Shown here: one piece after another, positions 35,304-42,859 of the stretch
Layout of the letters: every line of letters begins with the position of its first letter
How positions within the stretch are numbered: position 1 is the stretch's first letter
From: Halobacteriovoraceae bacterium
GTDB lineage: Bacteria > Bdellovibrionota > Bacteriovoracia > Bacteriovoracales > Bacteriovoracaceae
Direction: 5' to 3'
NCBI GenBank assembly: GCA_002713145.1
Contig: PAVS01000025.1
Coordinates: forward strand, 1 to 43,259
Length of the DNA: 43,259 nt
Position numbers and translations under genes: made by a program
The notes under the pieces: model-generated
The model's input: the letters and a program-made list of their open reading frames with translations, nothing else
Database searches by the model: none
Told to the model about the DNA's origin: nothing

Positions 35304-37418
35304 GTGGCCATAAAAGAAGTAAAGCGTAAGTCTAAAAAGGTCAAAGAAGCTGAAATTGAAGCCAAAGATCAGAGGTGGCATTGTCGAAACCGAGTCACTC
35401 TTGTATTTGGCTCAAATGATGTTGAAGACCTAGATACCTATATATACACCGAACATTCCCTTAAGTTTAAGACTGTTGAGTTTCATCAAGCTAAATCCAA
35501 AGCAATAGAAGAAATTCTAGATAACTGTATTGATGAATTTTATCGGGGACATGTCACTGAGGTAAGAACCACTCTTAGTGAGGATGGAGAGACAGTGACC
35601 ATTCAAGACAATGGTATTGGCTTTCCTCTTGGTAAAGTGCCTATGGTTTATTCGGAATTTAGAACAGGCTCAAAATTCAAAGATCAAGAAGTGGACGAAA
35701 AAGGTTATCTTCATCGTACATTAGGTCAAAACGGACTGGGGGCAGCAGCGACGTGCTTAACCAGTGATGAATTTATAGTAACGGTGAAACATTATAATTC
35801 AAAGAAAGAACAAACGTTTAAGTTTTTAGATGGTGCTTTAAAGATTAATAAATCCAGGCCTAAACCTTTTAAGGGGGCGAGTGGAGTTAAGATTCAAATC
35901 AAGCTGGCTAAAGAAGTTTATAAAAATATCAAAATCGACAAAGATCTTCTTGAGAAAAGAATCATCGATCTCGCTTATAATAACCCAGGTCTTAAATTTA
36001 TTTTTAATGGAACAACTTATCTCTATAAAAAAGGGCTTTATGAACTTGCTCAAAGGGTAAGCCCTGATGGTGCCCAGCTGATTGGTGATGATAAATACAC
36101 TTTTCAAGGCGTTAATGTTAAGAAAAAGAAATACAAAGGACTTATTGATCTTAATGTATCCGTCGTGCTCGATCCGCGCAGCGAAGAGCGTGAGAAATTC
36201 ATCTCATTTGTAAATTCTACACCTACTTTTGATGGTGGTTTTCATCATGATCGAGTTAAAAGACTTTTTATTAATATCTTGAAAGATAAATTAGAGCGTG
36301 AAGCCAAAAAAGCTAAAGTCGCCTTAGTCGACAATGATGTGCTGGCGGGGATGACCTTCGTTATAGGGGTTATTATGCCAAACCCAAGATTTGAGTCACA
36401 AACTAAAAGAAAGCTTGTTCGTGATACTGATTTAGAAAAAGCTATCGAGCAGTTCATGGATAAATACATGAAAAAATTTATCCGTAATAATAAAGATTAT
36501 CTTGAGCATATTATCGAACGTGCTAAATCGAGAGTTAGGTTCAATGCTCTAAAAGATGCTTCTAAAAAAGGACGTAAGCAGAAAAAGCAAAGAGTGGAGA
36601 AGCTGCTTGATGCTAACGAGAGAAAAGATCGCTCTCAATGCACCCTTTTTATTTGCGAAGGGGACTCTGCGATTGGTGGTCTTCGGTCTGCTCGAAATAA
36701 GCTCTACCAAGGTGGGATTGCCTTGCGTGGTAAGCCCATGAATGTTACCCAAGCGACTATTAAAGATGTACTCAACAATCAGGAGTTTTCGGATATCATG
36801 GCCAGTGTTGGTTTAGTTATTGGACAACCGGCTATCATGGATGAGCTGAGGTATTCTAAAATAGTTTTTCTCGCTGACTCGGATGTAGATGGGGGGCATA
36901 TCAATACCCTTTTAACGAATTTCTTTTTTACCTTCTGGCCTGAGTTATTCGAATATGGCTGCATTCAAATAGCCAAAGCACCTTTGTTTGAGATCATTAC
37001 CAATAAAGAACCTATCTACGCAGAAAGTGAGTCTGAATTAGAGAAATATAAGAAAGATAAATCGATCACAATCAAAGAGATTCAACGCAACAAAGGTTTA
37101 GGGGAGATGTCTGCTGAAGCTTTTAAGTATGTACTCAACCGCGAAGAATATACAAAAATTACGGTAGAAGATCTTGCTGAAGCTAAAAACATGCTTCACA
37201 CTTGCTTTGGAAAAGACACTCAGCTGAGAAAAGATCTCTTGCTCGATACTGAATCTTACACTCAGGGTGAAAGCAAGAAAGCAACACCGACGAAAACCTC
37301 TAAAAAAACCACAAAGAAAAAAACAACCAAAAAAGTGGCTAAAAAAGCTGCAAAGAAAAAAGTGGCTAAGAAAGCAACTAAAAAAACAACCAAAAAGAAA
37401 GCTAGTAAAAAGAAGTAA
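35304..37418 (+). CDS. parE: Type IIA topoisomerase ATPase/TOPRIM subunit (ParE/GyrB-like) with a basic tail
   Basis: This is the ATP-driven strand-passage subunit. The GHKL ATPase has Glu70 and Asn74 (EILDNCIDE) and Asp102 (QDNGIG); the glycine lid GQNGLGAA at 141-148 is unlike the bacterial GLHGVG form. The transducer contains SFVNSTPTFDGG. TOPRIM has Glu452 (CEGDSA) and Asp525/527/529 (ADSDVDG). Residues ~655-704 form a Lys/Thr/Ala tail rich in KK and KKK, like histone H1 or Bdellovibrio-type DNA-binding tails. The start is GTG with AAAGGAAG upstream. It lies 9 nt before the partner subunit. GyrB versus ParE is uncertain: the lid and overall style lean toward phage/eukaryotic topo II. Confidence 0.9.
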   Translation: MAIKEVKRKSKKVKEAEIEAKDQRWHCRNRVTLVFGSNDVEDLDTYIYTEHSLKFKTVEFHQAKSKAIEEILDNCIDEFYRGHVTEVRTTLSEDGETVTIQDNGIGFPLGKVPMVYSEFRTGSKFKDQEVDEKGYLHRTLGQNGLGAAATCLTSDEFIVTVKHYNSKKEQTFKFLDGALKINKSRPKPFKGASGVKIQIKLAKEVYKNIKIDKDLLEKRIIDLAYNNPGLKFIFNGTTYLYKKGLYELAQRVSPDGAQLIGDDKYTFQGVNVKKKKYKGLIDLNVSVVLDPRSEEREKFISFVNSTPTFDGGFHHDRVKRLFINILKDKLEREAKKAKVALVDNDVLAGMTFVIGVIMPNPRFESQTKRKLVRDTDLEKAIEQFMDKYMKKFIRNNKDYLEHIIERAKSRVRFNALKDASKKGRKQKKQRVEKLLDANERKDRSQCTLFICEGDSAIGGLRSARNKLYQGGIALRGKPMNVTQATIKDVLNNQEFSDIMASVGLVIGQPAIMDELRYSKIVFLADSDVDGGHINTLLTNFFFTFWPELFEYGCIQIAKAPLFEIITNKEPIYAESESELEKYKKDKSITIKEIQRNKGLGEMSAEAFKYVLNREEYTKITVEDLAEAKNMLHTCFGKDTQLRKDLLLDTESYTQGESKKATPTKTSKKTTKKKTTKKVAKKAAKKKVAKKATKKTTKKKASKKK

Positions 37419-37427
37419 AGGTTAAAG

Positions 37428-38861
37428 ATGGACGAAATATACTTACACTCATTAGATGCAGTTCCACTATCAGCGATTGTAAAAGACGAATACAGAACCT
37501 ATCAAATTTATACATTGATGGACAGAGCGATACCTCATCTCCAAGATGGCCTTAAGCCAAGTCAAAGACGAATTCTTTTTACACTTTGGAGAAATCAATC
37601 CAAAGGACTTATGAAAGTTACAGGTTTAACAGGTCTTGTTCTCACCCTTCATCCCCATGGGCCTGCTTCTATTGAAAGCTCTATCGTAAACCTTGCACAG
37701 GATTATACTTTTTCAAATAACTATCCACTTATTGATAAGAAAGGTTATTTTGGTGAAAGGATGGAGACCCAAGCAGCAGCTGGTAGGTATATCGAATGTA
37801 AATTAGGTGAAGTGGCAAAACTACTTCTTTTTGATGATATGAATCAAGTTGAAATGGTTCCCAATTATGATGAAAAAGTGATGGAGCCCTTGGGGCTATT
37901 GCCAAAGCTTCCTATGATGCTTCTTAACGGAGCAGAGGGAATTGGAACAGGGTTTTCATCTGTGATCCCGAGTTTTAACCATAAAGACATTATCAAGTCT
38001 ATGATTCAGTTTGTAGAAACAGGTAAGCCAAAAAAGATAAAGCCATGGGTGAGAAATTATAATGAAGATGTAGACGTTGAGCGCTCAGGTAAAATTCAAT
38101 TTCATATGGGCTTTAAAGAGATTGATGGCAAGATCTTTATCACTGAACTTCCAAGAGGTTATGACGCTAAAAAGGTTTATAAGTTTCTTAATAAACATAT
38201 TGATAACGATTTTATTAAAGACTATATCGATTCGACTGTAGATAACGATGTAATGATAGAGTTAGTTTTCAAACGTGGGCAACAACCTGAACTTGAAGAA
38301 GTTCAGAAGGTTATGGGGACTTCATCTTCGTTATCTCCTAACTACACATTAATTTCTGAGCGCGGAGTAAAAGTCCTCGATAAACCAGAAGACATCATAG
38401 AAATATTTACCACTGAGAGAATTAAAATTGTAAAAAGGCGTTATGAGTTACTTATTCAAGATGCCAAAGAAAGATTGAATAAAAATAATGAAATTATTCG
38501 CTTTATAAAACAAAAACATTACGCTGTAGCCGAGAAGAAGGCTAACCGAAAAGCCTATGTTGAATATCTGAGTAGTAAAAAATTCCATTATGCAGAGTAT
38601 TTAGCAGATATGGCCATCTATCGAATGACAAAAGATGAGGTCAGTAAGCGAAATCTCATGATCAAAGATGATAAGGCCAAGATTGCTGCTTGGGAGAAAA
38701 TTGTCGCCAGCCCTGCTAAAGTAAAAAAAGAGCTCATCAATGAACTCAATGAAGTGGGGACAAAATTAGATGAGATCATGAAGGCCAAGGACGCAGCTAA
38801 AAAAGCAGTTTATAAAAAAATTGCCAAGAAAACGAAAAAGAAAAGAAAAACTAAAAAATAG
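37428..38861 (+). CDS. parC: Type IIA topoisomerase cleavage subunit (ParC/GyrA-like) lacking the pinwheel domain
   Basis: This breakage-reunion subunit forms the 5'-phosphotyrosine link. Arg120-Tyr121 in AAAGRYIECKL are the catalytic pair; LKPSQRRILFTLW and LHPHGPAS are the winged-helix landmarks. At 477 residues it ends after the tower/coiled-coil region; the C-terminal beta-pinwheel (about 300 residues in GyrA) is missing entirely, as in T4 gp52. It ends in a Lys-rich tail (KKIAKKTKKKRKTKK), matching that of its partner. Missing pinwheel means it should not wrap DNA, so relaxation/decatenation rather than supercoiling is expected. Confidence 0.9.
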   Translation: MDEIYLHSLDAVPLSAIVKDEYRTYQIYTLMDRAIPHLQDGLKPSQRRILFTLWRNQSKGLMKVTGLTGLVLTLHPHGPASIESSIVNLAQDYTFSNNYPLIDKKGYFGERMETQAAAGRYIECKLGEVAKLLLFDDMNQVEMVPNYDEKVMEPLGLLPKLPMMLLNGAEGIGTGFSSVIPSFNHKDIIKSMIQFVETGKPKKIKPWVRNYNEDVDVERSGKIQFHMGFKEIDGKIFITELPRGYDAKKVYKFLNKHIDNDFIKDYIDSTVDNDVMIELVFKRGQQPELEEVQKVMGTSSSLSPNYTLISERGVKVLDKPEDIIEIFTTERIKIVKRRYELLIQDAKERLNKNNEIIRFIKQKHYAVAEKKANRKAYVEYLSSKKFHYAEYLADMAIYRMTKDEVSKRNLMIKDDKAKIAAWEKIVASPAKVKKELINELNEVGTKLDEIMKAKDAAKKAVYKKIAKKTKKKRKTKK

Positions 38862-38907
38862 TATTTATTTACTTAAGTAAGTTAAGGATTGCACCGATAT
38901 TTCGTTT

Positions 38908-39033
38908 ATGAAATTTGTTATTGTACTCATCGTTTTGAATTTGTTCTTTATTTACCAATTTGCTGGTAAAAAAGATCAAGCTCAAGTAGGGCCTACCCAA
39001 ACGGCTAAGATATTCTTTAACTCAGAAAAATAA
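38908..39033 (+). CDS. Possible 41-residue single-pass membrane peptide
   Basis: A short frame, ATG 38908 to TAA 39031-39033, begins MKFVIVLIVLNLFFIYQFAG, a strong hydrophobic helix, followed by a polar tail ending FFNSEK. It directly precedes a terminator and fills most of the gap between the topoisomerase operon and the convergent protease. No strong ribosome-binding site (AAGGA is 20 nt upstream). It could be a real small protein or a chance frame. Confidence 0.4.
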   Translation: MKFVIVLIVLNLFFIYQFAGKKDQAQVGPTQTAKIFFNSEK

Positions 39034-39058
39034 AAAGAGGTCGTTGCGACCCCTTTTT
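39032..39058. terminator. Bidirectional terminator between convergent units
   Basis: AAAAAG-A-GGTCG, a TTG loop and CGACC-C-CTTTTT pair with one A/C mismatch. It gives a T run on the plus strand (39054-39058) and, through the A run at 39032-39036, on the minus strand too. It lies between the topoisomerase/small-peptide unit and the convergent metalloprotease gene. Confidence 0.85.
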
Positions 39059-39085
39059 ATTTCTTTTCTTTGTTCGCCCTCTGAC

Positions 39086-39856
39086 TTATTCGTCATGAGT
39101 TATTTCGTATTCATGTCCATTAACTTTCATAATTTCTTTATCAGGGTACATCTCTAAAGTTATTTTAACTGCTTGCCCAGCTTCTTTTTGGGTGGGGACA
39201 GAAGCAATTCCTCGAGATATGTCCACATTATATTTAGATGATATTTTTGTGATGTCATTTTCTTTTGGGAATTGATTATCGTTATAGCGACCAATGGTAG
39301 GGTACATAACTGAATCTTCTTTTGAAGAATTGTCGTGATAGAGCCCAAGAAAATGTCCCATTTCGTGTAAGACAACCGTTGTGAGGTCATACCCCCAGCC
39401 ACCATCAGTTGCGAAGGTATAATAATCATAGTTCAGTAAGATATCAGCTTGATCTATTCGTATATAAGAAGAATATTGGGTGCCATTTATTTGGGTGACA
39501 GCTAAGGCCGTTGAAGGCAGTTCTGCGGGCCAATCATATAATTTGTACACTCCATAAAGCCCATCGTTATAGCTGGACAAGCCAGTTCGTGGATTTAGGT
39601 TTTCATTGCTGGTCGTAAAAAAATTGATTTTATTCTCAGTAGATTCTTCCCAGTTATCAGCCGCTAGATTAATGGCTTCAGTTTCATTGGCATCAAAATC
39701 GTTACTAATCTTTAAGTTAAGAGGAAAGCTCTTGGTCCATTTCGTAGGAAGGTTACCGGATGAGTAAGCTGCTGAGCCACCATAGGTGAGATCAGTATCT
39801 TCTGGTTGTTTACAACCAAATAATAAAATCAATATTAAAAAACAATAAATTTTCAA
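39086..39856 (-). CDS. Matrixin-like zinc metalloprotease, lipoprotein
   Basis: This predicted metzincin (256 aa) has a zinc site HEMGHFLGLYHD (His164, His168, His174, catalytic Glu165) followed by SVMYP with the Met-turn Met184. This matches the M10A/matrixin group. The lipoprotein signal ends LLFGC (Cys15), so the enzyme is likely membrane-anchored or on the outer surface. No long propeptide with a cysteine switch is visible. The start must be TTG (39856): no ATG or GTG is available before an in-frame stop at 39878-39880, and the signal begins right there. A long hairpin abuts the start codon. Substrate unknown. Confidence 0.87.
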   Translation of the reverse strand: MKIYCFLILILLFGCKQPEDTDLTYGGSAAYSSGNLPTKWTKSFPLNLKISNDFDANETEAINLAADNWEESTENKINFFTTSNENLNPRTGLSSYNDGLYGVYKLYDWPAELPSTALAVTQINGTQYSSYIRIDQADILLNYDYYTFATDGGWGYDLTTVVLHEMGHFLGLYHDNSSKEDSVMYPTIGRYNDNQFPKENDITKISSKYNVDISRGIASVPTQKEAGQAVKITLEMYPDKEIMKVNGHEYEITHDE

Positions 39857-39857
39857 T

Positions 39858-39900
39858 CTTAAGCCCCAGTAAATGTCTTACTGTTCTTATCGGGCTTAAG
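39858..39900 (-). promoter_or_regulatory. Long interrupted hairpin directly before the protease TTG start
   Basis: On the minus strand, CTTAAGCCC pairs with GGGCTTAAG (9 bp, perfect) and, inside it, CAGTAA pairs with TTACTG (6 bp, perfect) around a five-base loop; an 8-nt bulge (GATAAGAA) lies on the 5' side. The 3' arm ends one base before the TTG and contains the only G-rich stretch (GGGG) that could bind the ribosome. This would hide the ribosome-binding site. No T run follows, so it is not a standard terminator. Confidence 0.6.
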
Positions 39901-39957
39901 AGTGAGAATCTTTAGCTAAAAAGTCAGGTATTATGTCTATTTGCTAACGTCTTAATT

Positions 39958-40599
39958 TTACTTAGCGTTTTGGTGATCTTTTAAAAATTGCTCAATTCCA
40001 CTGTCAGTCAATGGGTGATTGAAAAGCTGATTCAAAACCTTGTAAGGGATAGTGGCCACATCAGACCCGACTAAGGCAGAGGCTTTGACATGATCAGTAT
40101 GGCGAATGGAAGCAGCAAGAATTTTAGTTTGATAACCATAGTTATCATATATATCTTTAATTTCGGCAATGAGATGCATTCCCGTCTGTCCTATATCATC
40201 TAGTCTGCCGATGAAAGGTGAAACATAAGTCGCCCCATTTTTTGCAGCTAAAAGAGCTTGATTGGCACTAAAAACCAGAGTGATGTTTGTTTTAATATTA
40301 TTTTTAGTTAGATCGGCAAGAGCTATCATCCCATCTTTGGTCATAGGCAATTTAATGACAACATTCTCATGAATTTTGGCAAGCTCATAAGCTTCCTCTA
40401 ACATTCCCTTAGCTTCGGTAGAAATGACTTCTGCTGAGATCGGGCCGTCGACAATTTCTGAGATTTGCGTGATGAGTTCTTTTTGGGAGATACCCGACTT
40501 TGCCACTAGGGAAGGATTCGTAGTCACTCCATCAATGAGTCCCCATGCATAGGTCTCTTTAATCTCTTCTAAATTACCTGTATCAATAAAAAACTCCAT
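39958..40599 (-). CDS. tal: Transaldolase, small (FSA/TalC-type)
   Basis: This small transaldolase of the pentose phosphate pathway has 213 residues. The Schiff-base Lys83 lies in [25 protein letters not shown] and [32 protein letters not shown] (in part, residues ~104-135) are family signatures. This short form includes both transaldolases and fructose-6-phosphate aldolases; the sequence alone does not settle which. AAAGGAG lies 6 nt before the ATG, a strong site. Upstream of the protease gene on the same strand. Confidence 0.92.
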   Translation of the reverse strand: MEFFIDTGNLEEIKETYAWGLIDGVTTNPSLVAKSGISQKELITQISEIVDGPISAEVISTEAKGMLEEAYELAKIHENVVIKLPMTKDGMIALADLTKNNIKTNITLVFSANQALLAAKNGATYVSPFIGRLDDIGQTGMHLIAEIKDIYDNYGYQTKILAASIRHTDHVKASALVGSDVATIPYKVLNQLFNHPLTDSGIEQFLKDHQNAK

Positions 40600-40652
40600 G
40601 CCTTCTCCTTTAAGTATTTGATTAAATTTATTTTTTTGTAATAATAGAAGTA

Positions 40653-41444
40653 ATGAATAGATTTTCCAAGAAGCTTTTTTTAGTATTTTTGACTCTCACC
40701 ATTCCAGCGTGGCTTTCCGCGACAATCCTAGTTCCAACCTTACCCGAAGACGGAGTCGTAGAAAAAGAGAATCAAGGTCTCATTGATCCAGATGTGGATT
40801 ATACTAAATTTTACGGACGAGTCACTGATAAGGACGATACAGGCCGCATTATCAAGGTGAAAACGGAAAATAATAATAGCAAGTTTTTAAAAGCTGGTGA
40901 CGTGGTTCATTTTAAGGTGAATAATCACGAAGACACCCGCTTCTGTAAAGCTTCTGTTAGGTCTGTTGAAGATTATTATTTTAGCCTCTATGTACAAGAT
41001 TTTTCAGGTTGCTGGAAAGATCGCTATTTCCCTAGGGGTCTTCAGTTGAACTTTGAGTCTCCGCTTATGGCAAAGAGAGTTTTTGAAGCAAGTGAATATA
41101 GAAAACTGCTTCTTCTTAGAAAAGATGGCTTTCTCAACCAGCTTAATAATATCAATAATTTTTTATGGACCTTTGATCAACAAAAACTAAAAACTGCTGC
41201 TGAGTTTGATCAGAGAATAAATGAACTCAAAAGACAAAAACAAATTGCCCTCGATAATATCTTACAAAAAAAACAAGAAAGCCTTTCGTTGCAAACAGAG
41301 TTAGTCAAAAAACTTGACGTTATTGATGAGTCTCTTGATCACTATCGCGTTGAGAGACGTGAGTTTCTCAAAGATCGCTGGGTCATGGATAACGATACAG
41401 GCTTACCCTTCGACCGTAGACCTCAGGTGCCTAAAAAGCCCTAA
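40653..41444 (+). CDS. Secreted coiled-coil protein, unknown
   Basis: This 263-residue protein has a signal peptide ([23 protein letters not shown]). A beta-rich part (~45-135; [20 protein letters not shown], and two Cys) is followed by a helical region at ~160-235 with heptad-like spacing, probably a coiled coil, and a Pro/Arg-rich end (RRPQVPKKP). No family recognised. Divergent from tal by 53 nt. Confidence 0.7.
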   Translation: MNRFSKKLFLVFLTLTIPAWLSATILVPTLPEDGVVEKENQGLIDPDVDYTKFYGRVTDKDDTGRIIKVKTENNNSKFLKAGDVVHFKVNNHEDTRFCKASVRSVEDYYFSLYVQDFSGCWKDRYFPRGLQLNFESPLMAKRVFEASEYRKLLLLRKDGFLNQLNNINNFLWTFDQQKLKTAAEFDQRINELKRQKQIALDNILQKKQESLSLQTELVKKLDVIDESLDHYRVERREFLKDRWVMDNDTGLPFDRRPQVPKKP

Positions 41445-41485
41445 TATCCATCATTTGTATAGTTCAAGTGAATTGATGCTAACTT

Positions 41486-41514
41486 TTGTAAACAAAGTAG
41501 TGTCGAGCTATAAC
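41486..41514 (+). promoter_or_regulatory. Candidate sigma70 promoter for the 41600-42814 gene
   Basis: TTGTAA (41486-41491) and TATAAC (41509-41514) are separated by exactly 17 bp. Transcription would begin near 41521, leaving an ~80-nt leader before the ATG at 41600, which has its own strong ribosome-binding site. Confidence 0.5.
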
Positions 41515-41599
41515 ATTTACTTACAATTCGCAGAATTTCATGGCCCGAAATCCAGAACCTTTTAAAATAGATGAGAAACATATAGAAAGGAGTTTTATA

Positions 41600-42814
41600 A
41601 TGTTTAATCTTAAAGCAATGCTGAGCTTAGCGCTCTTAGTGTTTACACTGCCAGCATTTAGTCAGAACTTCGAGGGATTTAATAAACGTTTTGAACTAGT
41701 AAGGGACAATACGGATCAAGTAACTTTTGTTAAAATGAAACTTGGTCAACAAACAATAGATTTACGTCCTTACCTAAGTCAACTCAAAGAAGATGTCCTC
41801 AGAGAAATTCGAAGAATGAATTCCAAATCATTTTCTAATGATATGGAAGAGCTTGTTGATAATCTCACTGATGGGACAGATTTAAAATCAGATGAACAGG
41901 CTGAAAAAGTTTTACTTGTGGTAAAATCGATTAATAACTTAAGAGATGTGGATGTTGAGAAATTCTTTAGAGGTGTTAAAACAAAAAACGTCTTAGAGTA
42001 TTTTCAACAAGAACTACAAAAAGCATTTGAGCGATATTCACTTTTTAATATTGCGGTGACAGATGACGCCAGATATTTTTATAAAAGAAATGTAACTTAT
42101 GAAGTTGTAAAAAAGGCGCTAGATTTTGCTAAAAAACAATTTGGTGAAGTACCTCTACTCAATATGGCAAGCTATGTTATTGTGACTGTTCACGATATGC
42201 TGTTAGAACAAAGACTCTTTCACCAAAACATGCTTCTCCACTATCTTGAAAATACTAAACCTCAAGATATCGGACTCACGGTAGATGAAGCAGATAGAAT
42301 TTTTTCATCTATTTATGAATCAAGGATATCAGCGCTTAATTTACCTGAATCTAACCGAGCCGCAGATAACTGGACTCGCTATGGTTTAAATAAGTTCTAT
42401 GAAACAGTCAGATACGCAAACAATTGGTTACGATCTGAGAATGGAACCTTTGACCAAATTGGAAAACGCTATAATTTTGCCTTTGTAGAAGTTGTAGAGA
42501 ATGGAAAAAGAGTCGTTAAGAATCTTGTGCAAACGAAGCATAGCTTTTCTTTTCAAATGGCCACTGCCTATTATGTCGACGAGCCGGGAAAAGTAAGACG
42601 CTTTAGATCACTTCTGAATCTTGCACAATTTGGTTTTAGCTTTATTTCACTGCCTAGCTGGCTTAAAAATCAAGTCAATGGCTTTGTTGATTCTTACTAC
42701 AAGGAACAACAATTATTAGAAGGGGCTTTGATTGGTCATTTTGAAATGAATGGACAGCCTTCAATGGCAAGCCAATTACGCTCTCAAATTATCAATCCTT
42801 ATATGAAATTCTAA
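41600..42814 (+). CDS. Secreted helical protein, unknown
   Basis: The start is set at 41600: AAAGGAG lies 8 nt before it and the product begins with a proper signal peptide (MFNLKAMLSLALLVFTLPAFS). A longer frame from 41540 would put 20 charged residues ahead of it and start in the leader. The 404-residue protein is mostly helical and charged in its mature part, with no clear motif or transmembrane segment after the signal. No family recognised. Transcribed from its own promoter and ended by a hairpin into which an IS copy has landed. Confidence 0.75.
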   Translation: MFNLKAMLSLALLVFTLPAFSQNFEGFNKRFELVRDNTDQVTFVKMKLGQQTIDLRPYLSQLKEDVLREIRRMNSKSFSNDMEELVDNLTDGTDLKSDEQAEKVLLVVKSINNLRDVDVEKFFRGVKTKNVLEYFQQELQKAFERYSLFNIAVTDDARYFYKRNVTYEVVKKALDFAKKQFGEVPLLNMASYVIVTVHDMLLEQRLFHQNMLLHYLENTKPQDIGLTVDEADRIFSSIYESRISALNLPESNRAADNWTRYGLNKFYETVRYANNWLRSENGTFDQIGKRYNFAFVEVVENGKRVVKNLVQTKHSFSFQMATAYYVDEPGKVRRFRSLLNLAQFGFSFISLPSWLKNQVNGFVDSYYKEQQLLEGALIGHFEMNGQPSMASQLRSQIINPYMKF

Positions 42815-42832
42815 TTTATCCTATCTGATATG

Positions 42833-42859
42833 GGCACCAAATTTCTTGGTGCCTACTTT
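42833..42859 (+). terminator. Terminator hairpin cut short by an IS end
   Basis: GGCACCAA (42833-42840), a five-base loop and TTGGTGCC (42846-42853) form a perfect 8-bp stem. The T tract (TACTTT) runs straight into the IS terminal repeat that begins about 42856, so the IS sits in or just after the U tract. Confidence 0.75.

Noticed and set aside
37250..37418. Lys-rich tail of the topoisomerase as a frameshift artefact
   Set aside because: The tail uses mixed AAA/AAG, ACA/ACC/ACT and GCT/GCA codons, is in frame, ends in a normal stop followed 9 nt later by the partner gene, and the partner has a similar tail.
39858..39900. Hairpin as the terminator of tal
   Set aside because: No T run follows on the minus strand and the stem touches the next start codon. 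A small terminating effect cannot be excluded.
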